Positions 1 to 11,824 of a stretch of 64,000 bases of DNA are shown one piece after another. Location: NCBI RefSeq assembly GCF_001875325.1, contig NZ_MDDC01000012.1:38520-102519 (forward strand), given 5' to 3'. Under the pieces are notes generated by a model. The model ran no database searches. It had not been told where the DNA came from and saw only the letters and a program-made list of their open reading frames with translations. The position numbers were made by a program, and so were the translations under genes. Position 1 is the stretch's first letter, and each line of letters opens with the position of its first letter. The stretch comes from Neomoorella thermoacetica (lineage in GTDB: Bacteria; Bacillota; DSM-521; Neomoorellales; Neomoorellaceae).

Positions 1-332
1 CCGTCGAGGTGGAAGCCGGGACGGATGGCACCATTTACCAGGGACATGCTTTCGGGCCGAATGCCCCCGAATACAACCTGCGACTGGTGGCGGCGGCTAC
101 AGTGAATGCCCTGGAAAAATACTGGGGCAGCAACTGGAGATTAGCCCTGGAAGACCTGGTATGGGTAAAGGTAGCCCATCACCGGGCGGCCGTCTGCGCT
201 ATTATCCTGGTCACACACCGGGGCAGTGAATACCTGGTGGGGGCGGCCCTGGCGGATGGCGACGAGTGCCAGGCAGCAGCCCGGGCCGTCCTCCAGGCCC
301 TGGCCTGTCGCTGCTGCCATCCCAACGATTGA
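1..332 (+). CDS. Unrecognised protein, C-terminal part
   Basis: The frame is open from the window edge to a TGA at 330-332. A GTG at 9 could initiate, but the frame continues upstream of it and no ribosome binding site can be judged, so the gene probably begins outside the window. The visible part is about 110 residues with an alternating alpha/beta character: an RLVAAATVNAL helix, hydrophobic strands, then a DECQAAARAVLQAL helix followed by a Cys-Arg-Cys-Cys tail. The pattern of a strand ending in 'LVGAA' followed by an 'AAARAVL' helix recalls a small C-terminal domain in various bacterial proteins, but I cannot name the family. An intrinsic terminator follows at 384. Confidence 0.5.
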   Translation, partial: VEVEAGTDGTIYQGHAFGPNAPEYNLRLVAAATVNALEKYWGSNWRLALEDLVWVKVAHHRAAVCAIILVTHRGSEYLVGAALADGDECQAAARAVLQALACRCCHPND

Positions 333-383
333 TTGCCACCCGTCTTACTTCGTGTTAAAATATACAAGGCAGGTTTTTCTCTT

Positions 384-406
384 AAGGAACCAGCATGGTT
401 CCTTTT
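384..406 (+). terminator. Intrinsic terminator upstream of secA
   Basis: A perfect 9-bp stem (AAGGAACCA / TGGTTCCTT) with a GCA loop is followed by a short T run. It lies just after the gene ending at 332 and separates it from secA. Confidence 0.65.
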
Positions 407-554
407 ATGTTATTTTGAGTTGAATACGGGAGAGCATTGGTTGGCGGGGAGTGGCCCGGCTCAAAGGCGCAGAAACAAAGCCACCCGTGAAAAGGCTTAT
501 TTCCGGAAGCCCGCCCATGAAGGCCACCCGCAAAGCAATAGTTTGCCAAACATG

Positions 555-580
555 TCGCAAGACTCAGTTGCGAAGGAGGG
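555..580 (+). promoter_or_regulatory. Hairpin abutting the secA ribosome binding site
   Basis: TCGCAA (555-560) and TTGCGA (568-573) form a perfect 6-bp stem with a 7-nt loop. The last stem base overlaps the start of the AAGGAGGG Shine-Dalgarno sequence (573-580) of secA. A role in translational control is inference only. Confidence 0.35.
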
Positions 581-587
581 AGAAACG

Positions 588-3272
<2,685 letters not shown>

Positions 3273-3426
3273 GAGTCAAGCCACCTCGCCGCTCAGGCAA
3301 TTGAGCGCCAGGTTTGCTGGCCGGCAACCGCGGAACCCGGAAGCTGTACCCCCGGGCCAGATCAAGATTTGTGTCAAGAACAACCGGTTTTGCTAGAACC
3401 CTGTTTTTCGAGGAGTGATTCAAGCC

Positions 3427-4534
3427 GTGCTGCAGGACTATAAAGGCCGCCTAGACGAACTGGACCGGCGGCTGGAAGAATTGAGGGTCTCCCTTTGACC
3501 TGGAGGCAACGAGCGAAGAAATTGAGCGCCTGGAAAAGGAAATGCTGGCCCCCGGTTTCTGGGAAGACCGGGCCCGGGCCGGGGCCGTAGGCAAGCGCCT
3601 CACCTACCTCAAGGAGAAGCTGGCCCGCTACCGGGAATTAGAGAGCCAGTGCGCCGACGTCCGGGAGCTATGGCAACTGGCCCTGGCCGAAGACGACCAC
3701 TCCCTGGAGGAAGAAATAGCCAGGGACCTGGCTGCTGCCGAAGGCAAAGTGGAGGGGCAGCTCCTGGCGACCTTGCTGAACGGTCCTTACGACCGCCACA
3801 ACGCTATCCTTTCCCTCCATCCCGGCGCCGGGGGAACGGAGTCCCAGGACTGGGCCGCCATGCTGTTACGCATGTATAATCGCTGGTGCGAAGACCGCGG
3901 CTACCAGGTGGAACTCCTGGATTACCTGGAGGGTGAAGAAGCCGGACTGAAGAGCGCCACCATCCTCGTCAAAGGGGAGAACGCCTACGGCTACCTCCAG
4001 GCGGAGAAGGGGGTGCACCGCCTGGTCCGGATCTCGCCCTTTGACGCCGCCGGTCGCCGCCATACCTCCTTTGCCTCTGTGGATGTCATCCCGGAGGTGG
4101 AGGCCGACGAGGAAGTAGAGATTAACCCCGATGATTTAAAGATCGATACCTTCCGCTCCCAGGGAGCCGGGGGACAGCACGTTAACAAGACGGACTCGGC
4201 GGTGCGGATCACCCACCTGCCCACGGGGATAGTGGTAACCTGCCAGAACGAGCGCTCCCAGCACGCCAACCGCTTGAGCGCTATGAAAATCCTCCAGGCC
4301 AGGCTGGCGGCTTTGAAGCGCCAGGAACAGGAGGCGGAGCTGGCCCAGATCCGGGGTGAACAGCGGGAGATCGCCTGGGGGAGCCAGATCCGCTCCTATG
4401 TCTTCCACCCCTACAGCCTCGTTAAGGATCACCGCACCGGGGTGGAAACGGGTAATATCCAGGCCGTCATGGACGGCCAGCTCGACCCCTTTATCCAGGC
4501 CTATTTACACTGGCAGCGCAGAAAGCAAGGCTAA
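3427..4534 (+). CDS. prfB: Peptide chain release factor 2 (programmed +1 frameshift)
   Basis: RF2 recognises UGA and UAA and triggers hydrolysis of peptidyl-tRNA. Translation starts at the GTG at 3427, with GAGGAG 11 bases upstream. After 23 codons the frame hits an in-frame UGA at 3496-3498 within CTTTGAC. A +1 shift at CTT moves reading to GAC (3497) and continues to 4534, giving about 368 residues, the normal RF2 length. The SPF anticodon-like tripeptide is present in RISPFDAAG, and the catalytic GGQ loop in GAGGQHVNKTDSA near residue 245. The frameshift is the well-known autoregulation: low RF2 makes the UGA pause and favours shifting. A strong terminator overlaps the stop codon. Confidence 0.96.
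3484..3499 (+). promoter_or_regulatory. prfB: prfB +1 recoding site
   Basis: AGGGTCTCCCTTTGAC contains an internal Shine-Dalgarno-like AGGG, then CTT followed by the UGA stop and C. This is the classical RF2 layout (compare AGGGGGTATCTTTGAC in E. coli). The shift site is CTT-TGA-C. Confidence 0.93.
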
Positions 4535-4570
4535 AGCCCGGCGGAGCCGGGCTTTAGCCTTGACTTTTTT
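4528..4570 (+). terminator. Intrinsic terminator of prfB
   Basis: A perfect 15-bp stem (4528-4542 with 4546-4560, loop GGA) is followed by TGACTTTTTT. The 5' arm contains the prfB stop codon. Confidence 0.9.
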
Positions 4571-4677
4571 CGGGGCTTGGTATAGGATGGAATTAATCTT
4601 TTTTGGTCTTTTGGGTATAGCGCTGGCTTAATTGGGGACTAATAAACCAAGCTCAACCAGGGAAGGAGAGGATAGCC

Positions 4678-6066
4678 TTGATTAAAGCCCGTGCCCATTT
4701 AGAGCTGGCCAAGAAGTATGTAACTGAAAAAGTCCTCCAGGAAGCCTTCAGCTATATGGAAAAAAACCCGGAGGAGAATTTTCCCCGCATCCTGAATACC
4801 GCCCGGTTACTGGCCAGGGAGGAGGTTCATAAGCAGCAGATCGCCAAAGTGCTGGAGGCTTACCGGACCAACCCCAGCATCCACGCCTACGTAAACCGCC
4901 TCTTCAAAGCCCATCCCAATGTCAAACAACGCCTGATCTACAACTGGTTCGTCAACGCCATGCTCCTCGGCATACCCCGCCAGCACCAGGTCGCCCGGGA
5001 AACCGGGGTCCATATCCCCAACTTCTTCCTCCTGGATCCCACCAGCGACTGCAACCTGCGCTGTCACGGCTGCTGGGCCGGGGAGTATGCCCACCACGAC
5101 ACCCTGGAACTGGATCTGGTGGACCGCCTCTGCCGCGAGGCCAAGGCAGTCGGCATCTACTGGCTGGCCATGTCCGGCGGCGAGCCCTTCCGCTGGCCCC
5201 ATCTCTTTGAACTGGCCGAGCGCCATCCCGATATGGCCTTTATGCTCTACACCAACGGCACGCTCATCGATGACGCCGTGGCCGACCGCATGGTGGAGGT
5301 GGGCAACATCACGCCGGCCATTAGCCTGGAGGGCTGGCGAGAACGCACCGACGCCCGCCGGGGCCGGGGTGTCTTTGACCGGGTAATGGCCGCCATGGAC
5401 CGCCTGCGGGAGCGGGGCCTGGTCTTCGGGGTTTCCCTCACCATCACCAGGGAAAACGCCGAGGAGGTCACCAGCGACGAGTTCATCGACTTCCTGTTGG
5501 AAAAGGGTGTCGTCTACGGCTGGAGTTTCCACTATATACCTATAGGCCGGGATCCCAACCCCGAACTCATGGTCACTCCCGAGCAGCGGGCCTACCTGGC
5601 CGAGCGCATTCCCTATATTCGTAACCACAAGGGCCTGCAGATTGCCGATTTCTGGAATGACGGCGAACTGACCCTGGGTTGCATCGCCGGCGGCCGGCGC
5701 TACTTCCACATCACCGCCAGCGGGGCAGTGGAGCCCTGCGCCTTCATTCACTTCTCCATGGACAACATCAAAGAGAAGAGCCTGCTGGAGGTTCTCCAGT
5801 CGCCCCTCTTCCGGGCTTACCAGCGCCGCCAGCCGTTTAGCGAAAACCTGCTGCGGCCCTGCCCCCTCATCGATGTCCCTGAGGGCCTGCGGCAGATAGT
5901 AGCCGAGACCGGGGCCAAACCTACCCACCCGGGCGCGGAAACGGCCCTGGGCGGTCCTATCGCCGCCTGCCTGGACGCCCACGCCGCCCGCTGGGGCGAG
6001 GTGGCCGACAGGATCTGGCAGGAACGCCACCCGGAGCCGGAAAAAGAATTGACAGCCGGGAAGTAA
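4678..6066 (+). CDS. Radical SAM protein with SPASM-like C-terminus
   Basis: The start is a TTG at 4678 behind GGAAGGAGAGG; the product is 462 residues. After an alpha-helical N-terminal stretch of about 115 residues comes the radical SAM core. CNLRCHGCW supplies the CxxxCxxC cysteines for the [4Fe-4S] cluster near residue 125, and a MSGGEP motif for SAM binding follows. The C-terminal third has further cysteines (LGCIAGG, EPCAFIH, RPCPLI), suggesting a SPASM-type auxiliary cluster. The substrate is not recognisable. The long non-catalytic N-terminal helix bundle sets it apart from simple peptide-modifying members. A helix-turn-helix gene follows after 41 bp, suggesting co-transcription. Confidence 0.85.
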   Translation: MIKARAHLELAKKYVTEKVLQEAFSYMEKNPEENFPRILNTARLLAREEVHKQQIAKVLEAYRTNPSIHAYVNRLFKAHPNVKQRLIYNWFVNAMLLGIPRQHQVARETGVHIPNFFLLDPTSDCNLRCHGCWAGEYAHHDTLELDLVDRLCREAKAVGIYWLAMSGGEPFRWPHLFELAERHPDMAFMLYTNGTLIDDAVADRMVEVGNITPAISLEGWRERTDARRGRGVFDRVMAAMDRLRERGLVFGVSLTITRENAEEVTSDEFIDFLLEKGVVYGWSFHYIPIGRDPNPELMVTPEQRAYLAERIPYIRNHKGLQIADFWNDGELTLGCIAGGRRYFHITASGAVEPCAFIHFSMDNIKEKSLLEVLQSPLFRAYQRRQPFSENLLRPCPLIDVPEGLRQIVAETGAKPTHPGAETALGGPIAACLDAHAARWGEVADRIWQERHPEPEKELTAGK

Positions 6067-6107
6067 GGGTATATGCTGGAGGTATCACCTGGCGGGAGAG
6101 GAATGCC

Positions 6108-6800
6108 ATGTTAACCAGGCGGCGGCGCCAGTTCCTGGATAAAATTAAAAAAATATACCAGGAAACAGGCAAACCGGTCCACTATATTGCAGTGGCCGAA
6201 GCCCTCAAAGTGAGCAAGTGGACGGCTTACGATGTTTTGCTGGAATTGGAAAAAGAAGGCTTCCTGGAGCGGCAGTATATAGTTAACAGCAATGAAAAGA
6301 CACCGGGCCGGTCGATGGTGATGTTTGTTCCTTCACCCCTGGCGGCCAGCCTGGAGGGAAGCGGGGGTAATACCTCCTCTTTTGTCCTGGACTGGCAACA
6401 GGCCAGGGCCAGGTTGCTGGATGCCCTGGCGAACCTCTTGCCCCGGGAAGCGGGACAGGTAGCCGGGGAGTTATTGCAGGAGATGCCGGGCAAGACCAAC
6501 CCTGTGATTACCAGCGCCTACACCCTGACCATCCTGCTGGTATACCTGAAGTCCCTGGGTGAAAGGGCCCTGCAGGTGGTACGCAGCGCCCTGGATAAGG
6601 CTCCTCGCCCGGAGGCCGGCCTTTTCCTGGCCGCCGGCACCGGCCTGGGACTGGCGGTCAATATGCTGCCCCAGAACCCCCTGGCCGGGCAGCTGGCCGG
6701 GTATTTGAACCGTCTCCAGGAACACATCGAGAATCTAACCGGCCGCGAGCATAAACTACTGCTGGATTTTCTGCACGAAGCCCTGGAACAGGTCACCTAA
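6108..6800 (+). CDS. Winged-helix DNA-binding regulator
   Basis: This is a 230-residue protein starting at ATG 6108 with GGGAGAGG upstream. The first 65 residues look like a winged helix: VHYIAVAEALKVSKWTAYDVL is a helix-turn-helix pattern followed by LELEKEGFLERQYIV as wing. The remaining 165 residues are helical, Leu/Ala-rich and unassigned, possibly an effector or dimerisation domain. The position directly downstream of the radical SAM gene suggests a shared transcript. A hairpin with a T run follows the stop. The target genes are unknown. Confidence 0.65.
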   Translation: MLTRRRRQFLDKIKKIYQETGKPVHYIAVAEALKVSKWTAYDVLLELEKEGFLERQYIVNSNEKTPGRSMVMFVPSPLAASLEGSGGNTSSFVLDWQQARARLLDALANLLPREAGQVAGELLQEMPGKTNPVITSAYTLTILLVYLKSLGERALQVVRSALDKAPRPEAGLFLAAGTGLGLAVNMLPQNPLAGQLAGYLNRLQEHIENLTGREHKLLLDFLHEALEQVT

Positions 6801-6809
6801 AGATATCAT

Positions 6810-6842
6810 AAGCCTGGTGCTGTTTTAAGCCCGGGCTTTTTT
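6810..6842 (+). terminator. Intrinsic terminator after the regulator gene
   Basis: AAGCCTGG pairs with CCGGGCTT (one G-U pair) around a 13-nt loop, and the 3' arm runs into six Ts. Confidence 0.55.
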
Positions 6843-6864
6843 AAAAGGAGGCCCCTGCTGGAGG

Positions 6865-8529
6865 ATGTCCCTGCGGCGTCGCTACATCCATTTGAACCGT
6901 TATCGCCAGGTGGTAAATGTTTTTGCCCGTTATGGTTTCGGTTACCTCCTGGATCAGGTGGGACTGGGAGAACTAATCCTGCGCCGGTCCCGGGAAGAAG
7001 CCGCCCTCTCCCTGGGACAGCGCCTGCGCCTGGCCCTGGAGGAACTCGGGCCTACCTTTATCAAACTGGGGCAGCTGCTGAGTACCAGGCCCGATCTGTT
7101 GCCGGCGGATATCATTAGCGAGCTAGCCCGCCTCCAGGACCGGGTGCCTCCCTTTCCCTTCGCTGACGTCCGGGTAGCGGTGGAGGAGGAACTGGGCCAG
7201 CCCCTGGAGGAACTCTTCGTCTCCTTTGACCCCGAGCCCCTGGCGGTGGCTTCCATCGGCCAGGTCCACCGGGCTACCCTCCCGGACGGCAGCCAGGTAA
7301 TCGTCAAGGTCCAGCGACCCGGAATTGCCAGGCAGGTCCGGGTGGACCTGGAGATCCTCTTCGACCTGGCCCGCCTGGCCCAGCGCCACACTCCCTACGG
7401 TAAGATATACGATTTCAACCAGATGGCCGCCGAGTTTGCCCGGGCCCTGACGGAAGAACTGGATTATACCCGGGAAGGACGCAACGCCGACCGCTTCCGG
7501 GAAAACTTCGCGGGGGACGCAAGCGTCTATTTTCCGGCCGTTTACTGGGACTATACCACCAGGGGAGTGTTGACCCAGGAGTATGTAGAGGCAGTAAAAC
7601 TCAATAACCTGGAGGAGATTGACCGCCGGGGTTATAGCCGCCGCCGGATAGCCGTTAGCCTCGCCCGGGCCGTTTACCAGCAGGTTCTGGTGGACGGCTT
7701 TTTCCATGGCGACCCCCACCCTGGGAACCTGGCCGTCCTGCCTGGGGAAGTTATTGTCTTTATGGATTTCGGCCTGACGGGGTCCCTGACGGAGGAACTC
7801 CAGGAGCAGTTTGTCAACCTGGTCCTGGGGATTATCCGCCGCCGCAGCCAGGACGTCCTCAGGACCATCATAGATATGGGCATGGTGCCGGCCGAAGTGG
7901 ACCGGGGTGCCCTGCGGCGGGAAATTGAAGCCCTGCGGGATAAGTACTACCACCTTTCCTTCCGCCAGATCAGCCTGGGCCAGGCTGTTGAGGAACTCCT
8001 CCAGCTGGCCTTCAGGTATCACCTGCGCCTGCCCCCGGAGCTTACCCTGCTGGGGAAAACCCTCTTGACCCTGGAGGGCCTGGTCAGGGAGCTTGACCCG
8101 GAGCTCGAACTGGCCGAACTGGCCGAACCCTATGGCCGGGAGCTTTTGCGGCGCCGCTTCAGCGCCCGTTCCCTGTGGCGGGCGCTGGCGGAAAACCTGG
8201 CTTCCGGCTGGGAGGTTATGCAGAGCCTGCCCCGGCAGCTCCAGCACCTCCTGAACCTGACGGAACGGGGCGAACTGACCCTCCGGGTGGAACTCCTGCA
8301 CTTGCGTGGCCTGGTACGGCAAATAGACCGGATTATCAATAAGCTGACGATGAGCGTAGTTTTGCTCGCCTTCAGTATCATCATGGCCAGCCTGATCATC
8401 AGCACGGCCCTTGGGGCCCCGGCCGGCAGCCTTCTCTTCCGCCTGCCCATCCTGGAGGCCGGCTTCGGGGCGGCCGGCCTGATGCTCCTGTGGTTACTGG
8501 TGACCATCTGGCGGGGCGGCCGCGACTGA
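6865..8529 (+). CDS. ABC1/UbiB-family kinase-like membrane protein
   Basis: The product is 554 residues. Family motifs are clear: KLGQLLSTRPDLLP (KxGQ motif), QVHRATLPDG with VKVQRPG (nucleotide-binding Lys), HGDPHPGN as catalytic loop and MDFG as metal-binding motif. The C-terminus has two predicted membrane helices (around residues 497-517 and 525-550). In bacteria UbiB proteins are atypical ATPases or kinases supporting isoprenoid quinone synthesis. Here no other quinone gene is nearby, so the pathway link is only family knowledge. The start at ATG 6865 has GGAGG directly adjacent and AAGGAGG 13 bases upstream; a slightly different start is possible. Confidence 0.88.
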   Translation: MSLRRRYIHLNRYRQVVNVFARYGFGYLLDQVGLGELILRRSREEAALSLGQRLRLALEELGPTFIKLGQLLSTRPDLLPADIISELARLQDRVPPFPFADVRVAVEEELGQPLEELFVSFDPEPLAVASIGQVHRATLPDGSQVIVKVQRPGIARQVRVDLEILFDLARLAQRHTPYGKIYDFNQMAAEFARALTEELDYTREGRNADRFRENFAGDASVYFPAVYWDYTTRGVLTQEYVEAVKLNNLEEIDRRGYSRRRIAVSLARAVYQQVLVDGFFHGDPHPGNLAVLPGEVIVFMDFGLTGSLTEELQEQFVNLVLGIIRRRSQDVLRTIIDMGMVPAEVDRGALRREIEALRDKYYHLSFRQISLGQAVEELLQLAFRYHLRLPPELTLLGKTLLTLEGLVRELDPELELAELAEPYGRELLRRRFSARSLWRALAENLASGWEVMQSLPRQLQHLLNLTERGELTLRVELLHLRGLVRQIDRIINKLTMSVVLLAFSIIMASLIISTALGAPAGSLLFRLPILEAGFGAAGLMLLWLLVTIWRGGRD

Positions 8530-8616
8530 ATTATCCCCAGGTGGCGCAAGCCAACCGCGCCTGAATAAACTTTCCGGTCCGGGCGAACAATGAGGATAAA
8601 AAGCGGGGGGATAAAG

Positions 8617-8874
8617 GTGCCTTACCGGATAACCAACAATTGTATTGCCTGCGGCGATTGCACGGTGGTCTGCCCCCGGGAAGCTATCGTTGAGGACGGC
8701 TACACCTATAACACCGTGGGGGATATCAACTCGACCACGGATGTCGCCCGCGACGGGGCCATGGATGAACCGCCGGAGAAACTGGCGGCCTTTTACCGCA
8801 TCACTGCCGGTTGCAATAACTGCGGCTGCTGCCGGGAGGTCTGCCCGGCAGGGGCCATTATCTGGGAAGACTAG
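8617..8874 (+). CDS. Two-[4Fe-4S] ferredoxin
   Basis: CIACGDCTVVCP near the N-terminus and CNNCGCCREVCP near the C-terminus are two classical four-cysteine cluster motifs. The spacing between them is about 45 residues, longer than in minimal clostridial ferredoxins. I chose the GTG at 8617 (MPYRITNNC...) because GGGGGG lies 6 bases upstream; an ATG at 8590 would add nine residues. The product of about 85 residues is a soluble low-potential electron carrier. No dedicated partner enzyme is encoded beside it, although the radical SAM enzyme at 4.7 kb would need such a reductant. Confidence 0.88.
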   Translation: MPYRITNNCIACGDCTVVCPREAIVEDGYTYNTVGDINSTTDVARDGAMDEPPEKLAAFYRITAGCNNCGCCREVCPAGAIIWED

Positions 8875-8969
8875 CCGCCGGAAGATAAAGTGCTGCCCGG
8901 AGCTACCGTTCCGGCAGGAAAATAGGTTTTCCCTGTCGAAAAGGGACATTGTTCCAGGGGGTAGGTGCT

Positions 8970-9815
8970 TTGCACAGGAAAGCATGGGCAGACTACCTGG
9001 GGATTACCGCCGGCACCCTGGCTACGGCCCTGGGGCTGGTACTCTTCCTGGTGCCCAACAGGATTGCCGCCGGTGGCGTCAGCGGCCTGGCCACGGTCCT
9101 CCATTATGTCTTCGGCTGGCCGGTGGGCCTGACCATGCTGGTCCTCAACATACCCCTCTTCCTGGCCGGTTTGAAGGTTCTGGGCCTGGAGTTCGGCCTT
9201 AAAACCCTCTACGGGACCATTATCCTGTCCGCCTTTACCGACACCCTGGCCTTCTGGCTGCACGCGCCTACCAGCAACACCCTCCTGGCTTCCCTTTACG
9301 GCGGACTCTTAAGCGGCGTCGGCATGGGTATAGTTTTCCGTTCCGGCGGCAGTACAGGGGGGACCGACCTGGCAGCCCTCCTCTTTCGCCACTACCTGCA
9401 TATCAGCGCCGGCATGGGGTTGTTGATGGTGGATGCCCTGGTAATCAGCCTGGCCGGCCTGGTATTTAATGTGGAACTGGCCCTGTACGCCCTGGTAGCC
9501 CTTTTCCTTACCAGCCGGGCCATCGACGCCATCCAGGAGGGCGGCGGTTATGCCCGGGCTGCCCTGATAATTTCAGATAAAGCCGAAGAAATCGCCCGCC
9601 GGGTTCTGGCGGAGCTGGATCGCGGCGTGACGGGACTGGCCGGCCGCGGCTTCTATACCCGCCGGGAACGGGAAGTGCTGCTGGTTGTAGTCCAGCGGGC
9701 CGAGGTCAGCCGCCTGAAGGACCTGGTGGCGAGTATCGACCCGGAAGCCTTCGTCATCGTCAGCAATGTCCATGAAGTCCTGGGCGAGGGCTTTCAGTAT
9801 TTTTCCAGACCTTGA
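8970..9815 (+). CDS. YitT/DUF2179-family membrane protein
   Basis: This is a protein of about 281 residues with five to six hydrophobic segments in the first 200 residues and a soluble C-terminal domain of about 80 residues. The segment GGSTGGTDLAALL and the tail pattern ALIISDKAEEIARRVL, GVTGLAGRGFYTRRE and DPEAFVIVSNVHEVLGEGF are typical of the YitT_membrane plus DUF2179 architecture. The function of the family is unknown. The TTG at 8970 is preferred because GGGGGTAGG precedes it at suitable spacing; a TTG at 8949 lacks one. The transketolase gene begins 20 bp downstream. Confidence 0.85.
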   Translation: MHRKAWADYLGITAGTLATALGLVLFLVPNRIAAGGVSGLATVLHYVFGWPVGLTMLVLNIPLFLAGLKVLGLEFGLKTLYGTIILSAFTDTLAFWLHAPTSNTLLASLYGGLLSGVGMGIVFRSGGSTGGTDLAALLFRHYLHISAGMGLLMVDALVISLAGLVFNVELALYALVALFLTSRAIDAIQEGGGYARAALIISDKAEEIARRVLAELDRGVTGLAGRGFYTRREREVLLVVVQRAEVSRLKDLVASIDPEAFVIVSNVHEVLGEGFQYFSRP

Positions 9816-9835
9816 GCTTAGGAGGGAACAGGTAA

Positions 9836-10651
9836 TTGGAGAAGGATTGGCAAACTTTGACGGCTACGGCCAGGCAGATTCGCCGGGACATCGTCAGGAT
9901 GGTGGGAGCGGCCGGCTCCGGCCACCCCGGCGGGTCCCTGTCGGCGGTGGAGATCGTGACAGCCCTTTATTTTAAGGTCATGCGCCTGGACCCGGAGCGG
10001 CCGGACTGGCCGGAGCGGGACCGCTTCGTACTATCCAAAGGCCACGCGGCCCCGGTCCTGTACGCCGCCCTGGCAGAAAGGGGCTTTTTTGCAGTGGATA
10101 AGCTGGACACCCTGCGGCAGCTGGGCAGCCCCCTGCAGGGGCACCCGGACCGCAAAGCCCTGCCGGGGGTGGAAGTTTCCACCGGTTCCCTGGGCCACGG
10201 CCTGGCGGTGGCCAACGGCATGGCCCTGGCCGGGCGCCTGGACGGCCGGGATTACCGCGTCTACGTCCTCCTGGGGGATGGCGAGCTGGAGGAAGGCATG
10301 GTGTGGGAAGGGGCCATGGCCGCGGCCCATTATCGCCTGGATAACCTGACGGCCATCGTCGACCACAACCACCTGCAGATCGACGGGCGGGTGGAGGAGG
10401 TCATGTCCCCGGAGCCGGTGGCCGACAAATTCCGGGCCTTCGGCTGGGAGGTTCAGACCATCGATGGCCACGACTTCGGCCAGATCCTGGACGCCCTGGA
10501 GCGGACCCGGGAGGTAAAGGGCAAACCCACGGTCATCATCGCGGAGACCATCAAAGGCAAGGGCGTCTCCTTCATGGAAAACCAGGCCGGCTGGCACGGC
10601 AAAGCCCCGAAACCAGAAGAAGTGGAGAAGGCCCTGGCCGAACTAGCCTGA
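9836..10651 (+). CDS. Transketolase, N-terminal subunit
   Basis: The start is a TTG at 9836 behind GGAGGGAACAGG; the product is 271 residues. It covers the pyrophosphate-binding half of transketolase: GSGHPGGSLSAVEI, SKGHAAPVLYA, and the thiamine diphosphate motif GDGELEEGMVWEG followed by a DNLTAIVDHNHLQIDG strand. Together with the next gene it makes a complete split transketolase transferring two-carbon ketol units in the non-oxidative pentose phosphate pathway. The split form is common in Firmicutes and archaea. Confidence 0.95.
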   Translation: MEKDWQTLTATARQIRRDIVRMVGAAGSGHPGGSLSAVEIVTALYFKVMRLDPERPDWPERDRFVLSKGHAAPVLYAALAERGFFAVDKLDTLRQLGSPLQGHPDRKALPGVEVSTGSLGHGLAVANGMALAGRLDGRDYRVYVLLGDGELEEGMVWEGAMAAAHYRLDNLTAIVDHNHLQIDGRVEEVMSPEPVADKFRAFGWEVQTIDGHDFGQILDALERTREVKGKPTVIIAETIKGKGVSFMENQAGWHGKAPKPEEVEKALAELA

Positions 10652-10799
10652 CCGCTGCCTCAATAAAGGGCTACACCCGCGGCCGGCAATGGCCGGCAAA
10701 GCGTATATGTCCCGGAGACGCAAAGGAACGAGCCGGGTGAACAGGCAGCCCGTTCAGGGCCATAACTTGAGCAAGAGACTATTCTCGGGGGAGATACAT

Positions 10800-11735
10800 A
10801 TGACCAAGATCGCGACCAGGGAAGCCTACGGCAGGGCCCTGGTGGAGCTGGGGCGGCAGAACAGCCAGGTAGTAGTCCTGGACGCCGACCTGTCCAAGTC
10901 CACCATGACCCACTATTTTGCCCGGGAATTCCCCGAGCGCTTTTTCAATATGGGTATCGCCGAGCAGAGCCTCATGGCCACCGCCGCCGGCCTGGCCTTG
11001 AGCGGCAAGATCCCCTTTGCCAGCACCTTCGCCGTCTTTGCCGCCGGCCGGGCCTACGACCAGGTCCGCAACGGCATCGCCTACCCGAAGGTCAACGTAA
11101 AAATCGCCGCCACCCATGCCGGCCTTACCGTAGGCGAAGACGGCGCCTCCCACCAGGCCGTCGAGGACGTGACCCTGATGCGGGCCATCCCCAACATGAC
11201 GGTCATCGTACCGGCCGACGGCGAGGAAACCCGCCAGGCCGTCTTCGCGGCCGCCGCCCAGCAGGGGCCGGTGTACCTGCGCCTGGGGCGTCCGGCCGTG
11301 CCGGTTATTTATAATGGGGATTACCGGTTCCAGATCGGGCGCGCCCATACCCTGCGGCAGGGAAAGGATGCGGCCGTCCTCGCCTGCGGCGTCATGGTCC
11401 ATGAGGCCCTCCGGGCGGCGGAGGAACTGGCGGCGGCGGGCCTGGACGTAATGGTCGTCAACATGAGCACCATCAAGCCCCTGGACCGGGAGGCGGTCCT
11501 GGCGGCGGCGGCCACCGGGGCGGTGGTAACGGCCGAGGAACACACCGTCATCGGCGGCCTGGGAAGCGCCGTGGCCGAGGTCCTGGCTACAACAAAGCCC
11601 GTCCCCATGGCTATGATAGGCATCCGCGACACCTTCGGCGAGTCCGGCAAGCCCGACGAGCTGATGGCCAAATACGGCCTGACGGCAGCAGATATAGTGG
11701 CGGCGGTGAAAGGGTTGAAAGGATGGGTAAGCTGA
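10800..11735 (+). CDS. Transketolase, C-terminal subunit
   Basis: The product is 311 residues from ATG 10800, with CGGGGGAGA upstream. It has the pyrimidine-binding domain (GIAEQSLMATAAGLALSGKIPFASTFAVFAAGRAYDQ in shorter motifs such as NMGIAEQ) with the catalytic Glu in GIAEQ. A C-terminal transketolase domain follows (DVMVVNMSTIKPLD, TAEEHTVIGGLGSAVAE). The frame is open 111 bases further upstream, but that part looks non-coding. The two transketolase genes are separated by 148 bp, longer than usual, which may hold regulatory RNA; I saw no recognised riboswitch. A strong terminator ends the unit. Confidence 0.95.
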   Translation: MTKIATREAYGRALVELGRQNSQVVVLDADLSKSTMTHYFAREFPERFFNMGIAEQSLMATAAGLALSGKIPFASTFAVFAAGRAYDQVRNGIAYPKVNVKIAATHAGLTVGEDGASHQAVEDVTLMRAIPNMTVIVPADGEETRQAVFAAAAQQGPVYLRLGRPAVPVIYNGDYRFQIGRAHTLRQGKDAAVLACGVMVHEALRAAEELAAAGLDVMVVNMSTIKPLDREAVLAAAATGAVVTAEEHTVIGGLGSAVAEVLATTKPVPMAMIGIRDTFGESGKPDELMAKYGLTAADIVAAVKGLKGWVS

Positions 11736-11824
11736 AGTCTCCCTGAAAGCCGCTCACCGCCGGCGCCCCGGATAATCTGATTGCCACAGTTGAATTCCGC
11801 GATTTGAAGAAGCGTATCGACATT

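Noticed and set aside
440..560. Possible riboswitch in the secA leader
   Set aside because: GCAAAGC-type strings occur but no known aptamer core could be assembled; only the hairpin near the ribosome binding site is supported.
10652..10799. Possible riboswitch (c-di-GMP-I-like GACGCAAAG) upstream of the transketolase C-subunit
   Set aside because: Only the short GACGCAAAG string matches; the GCACAGGGCAAACC half and the tetraloop-receptor arrangement of the GEMM family are absent.
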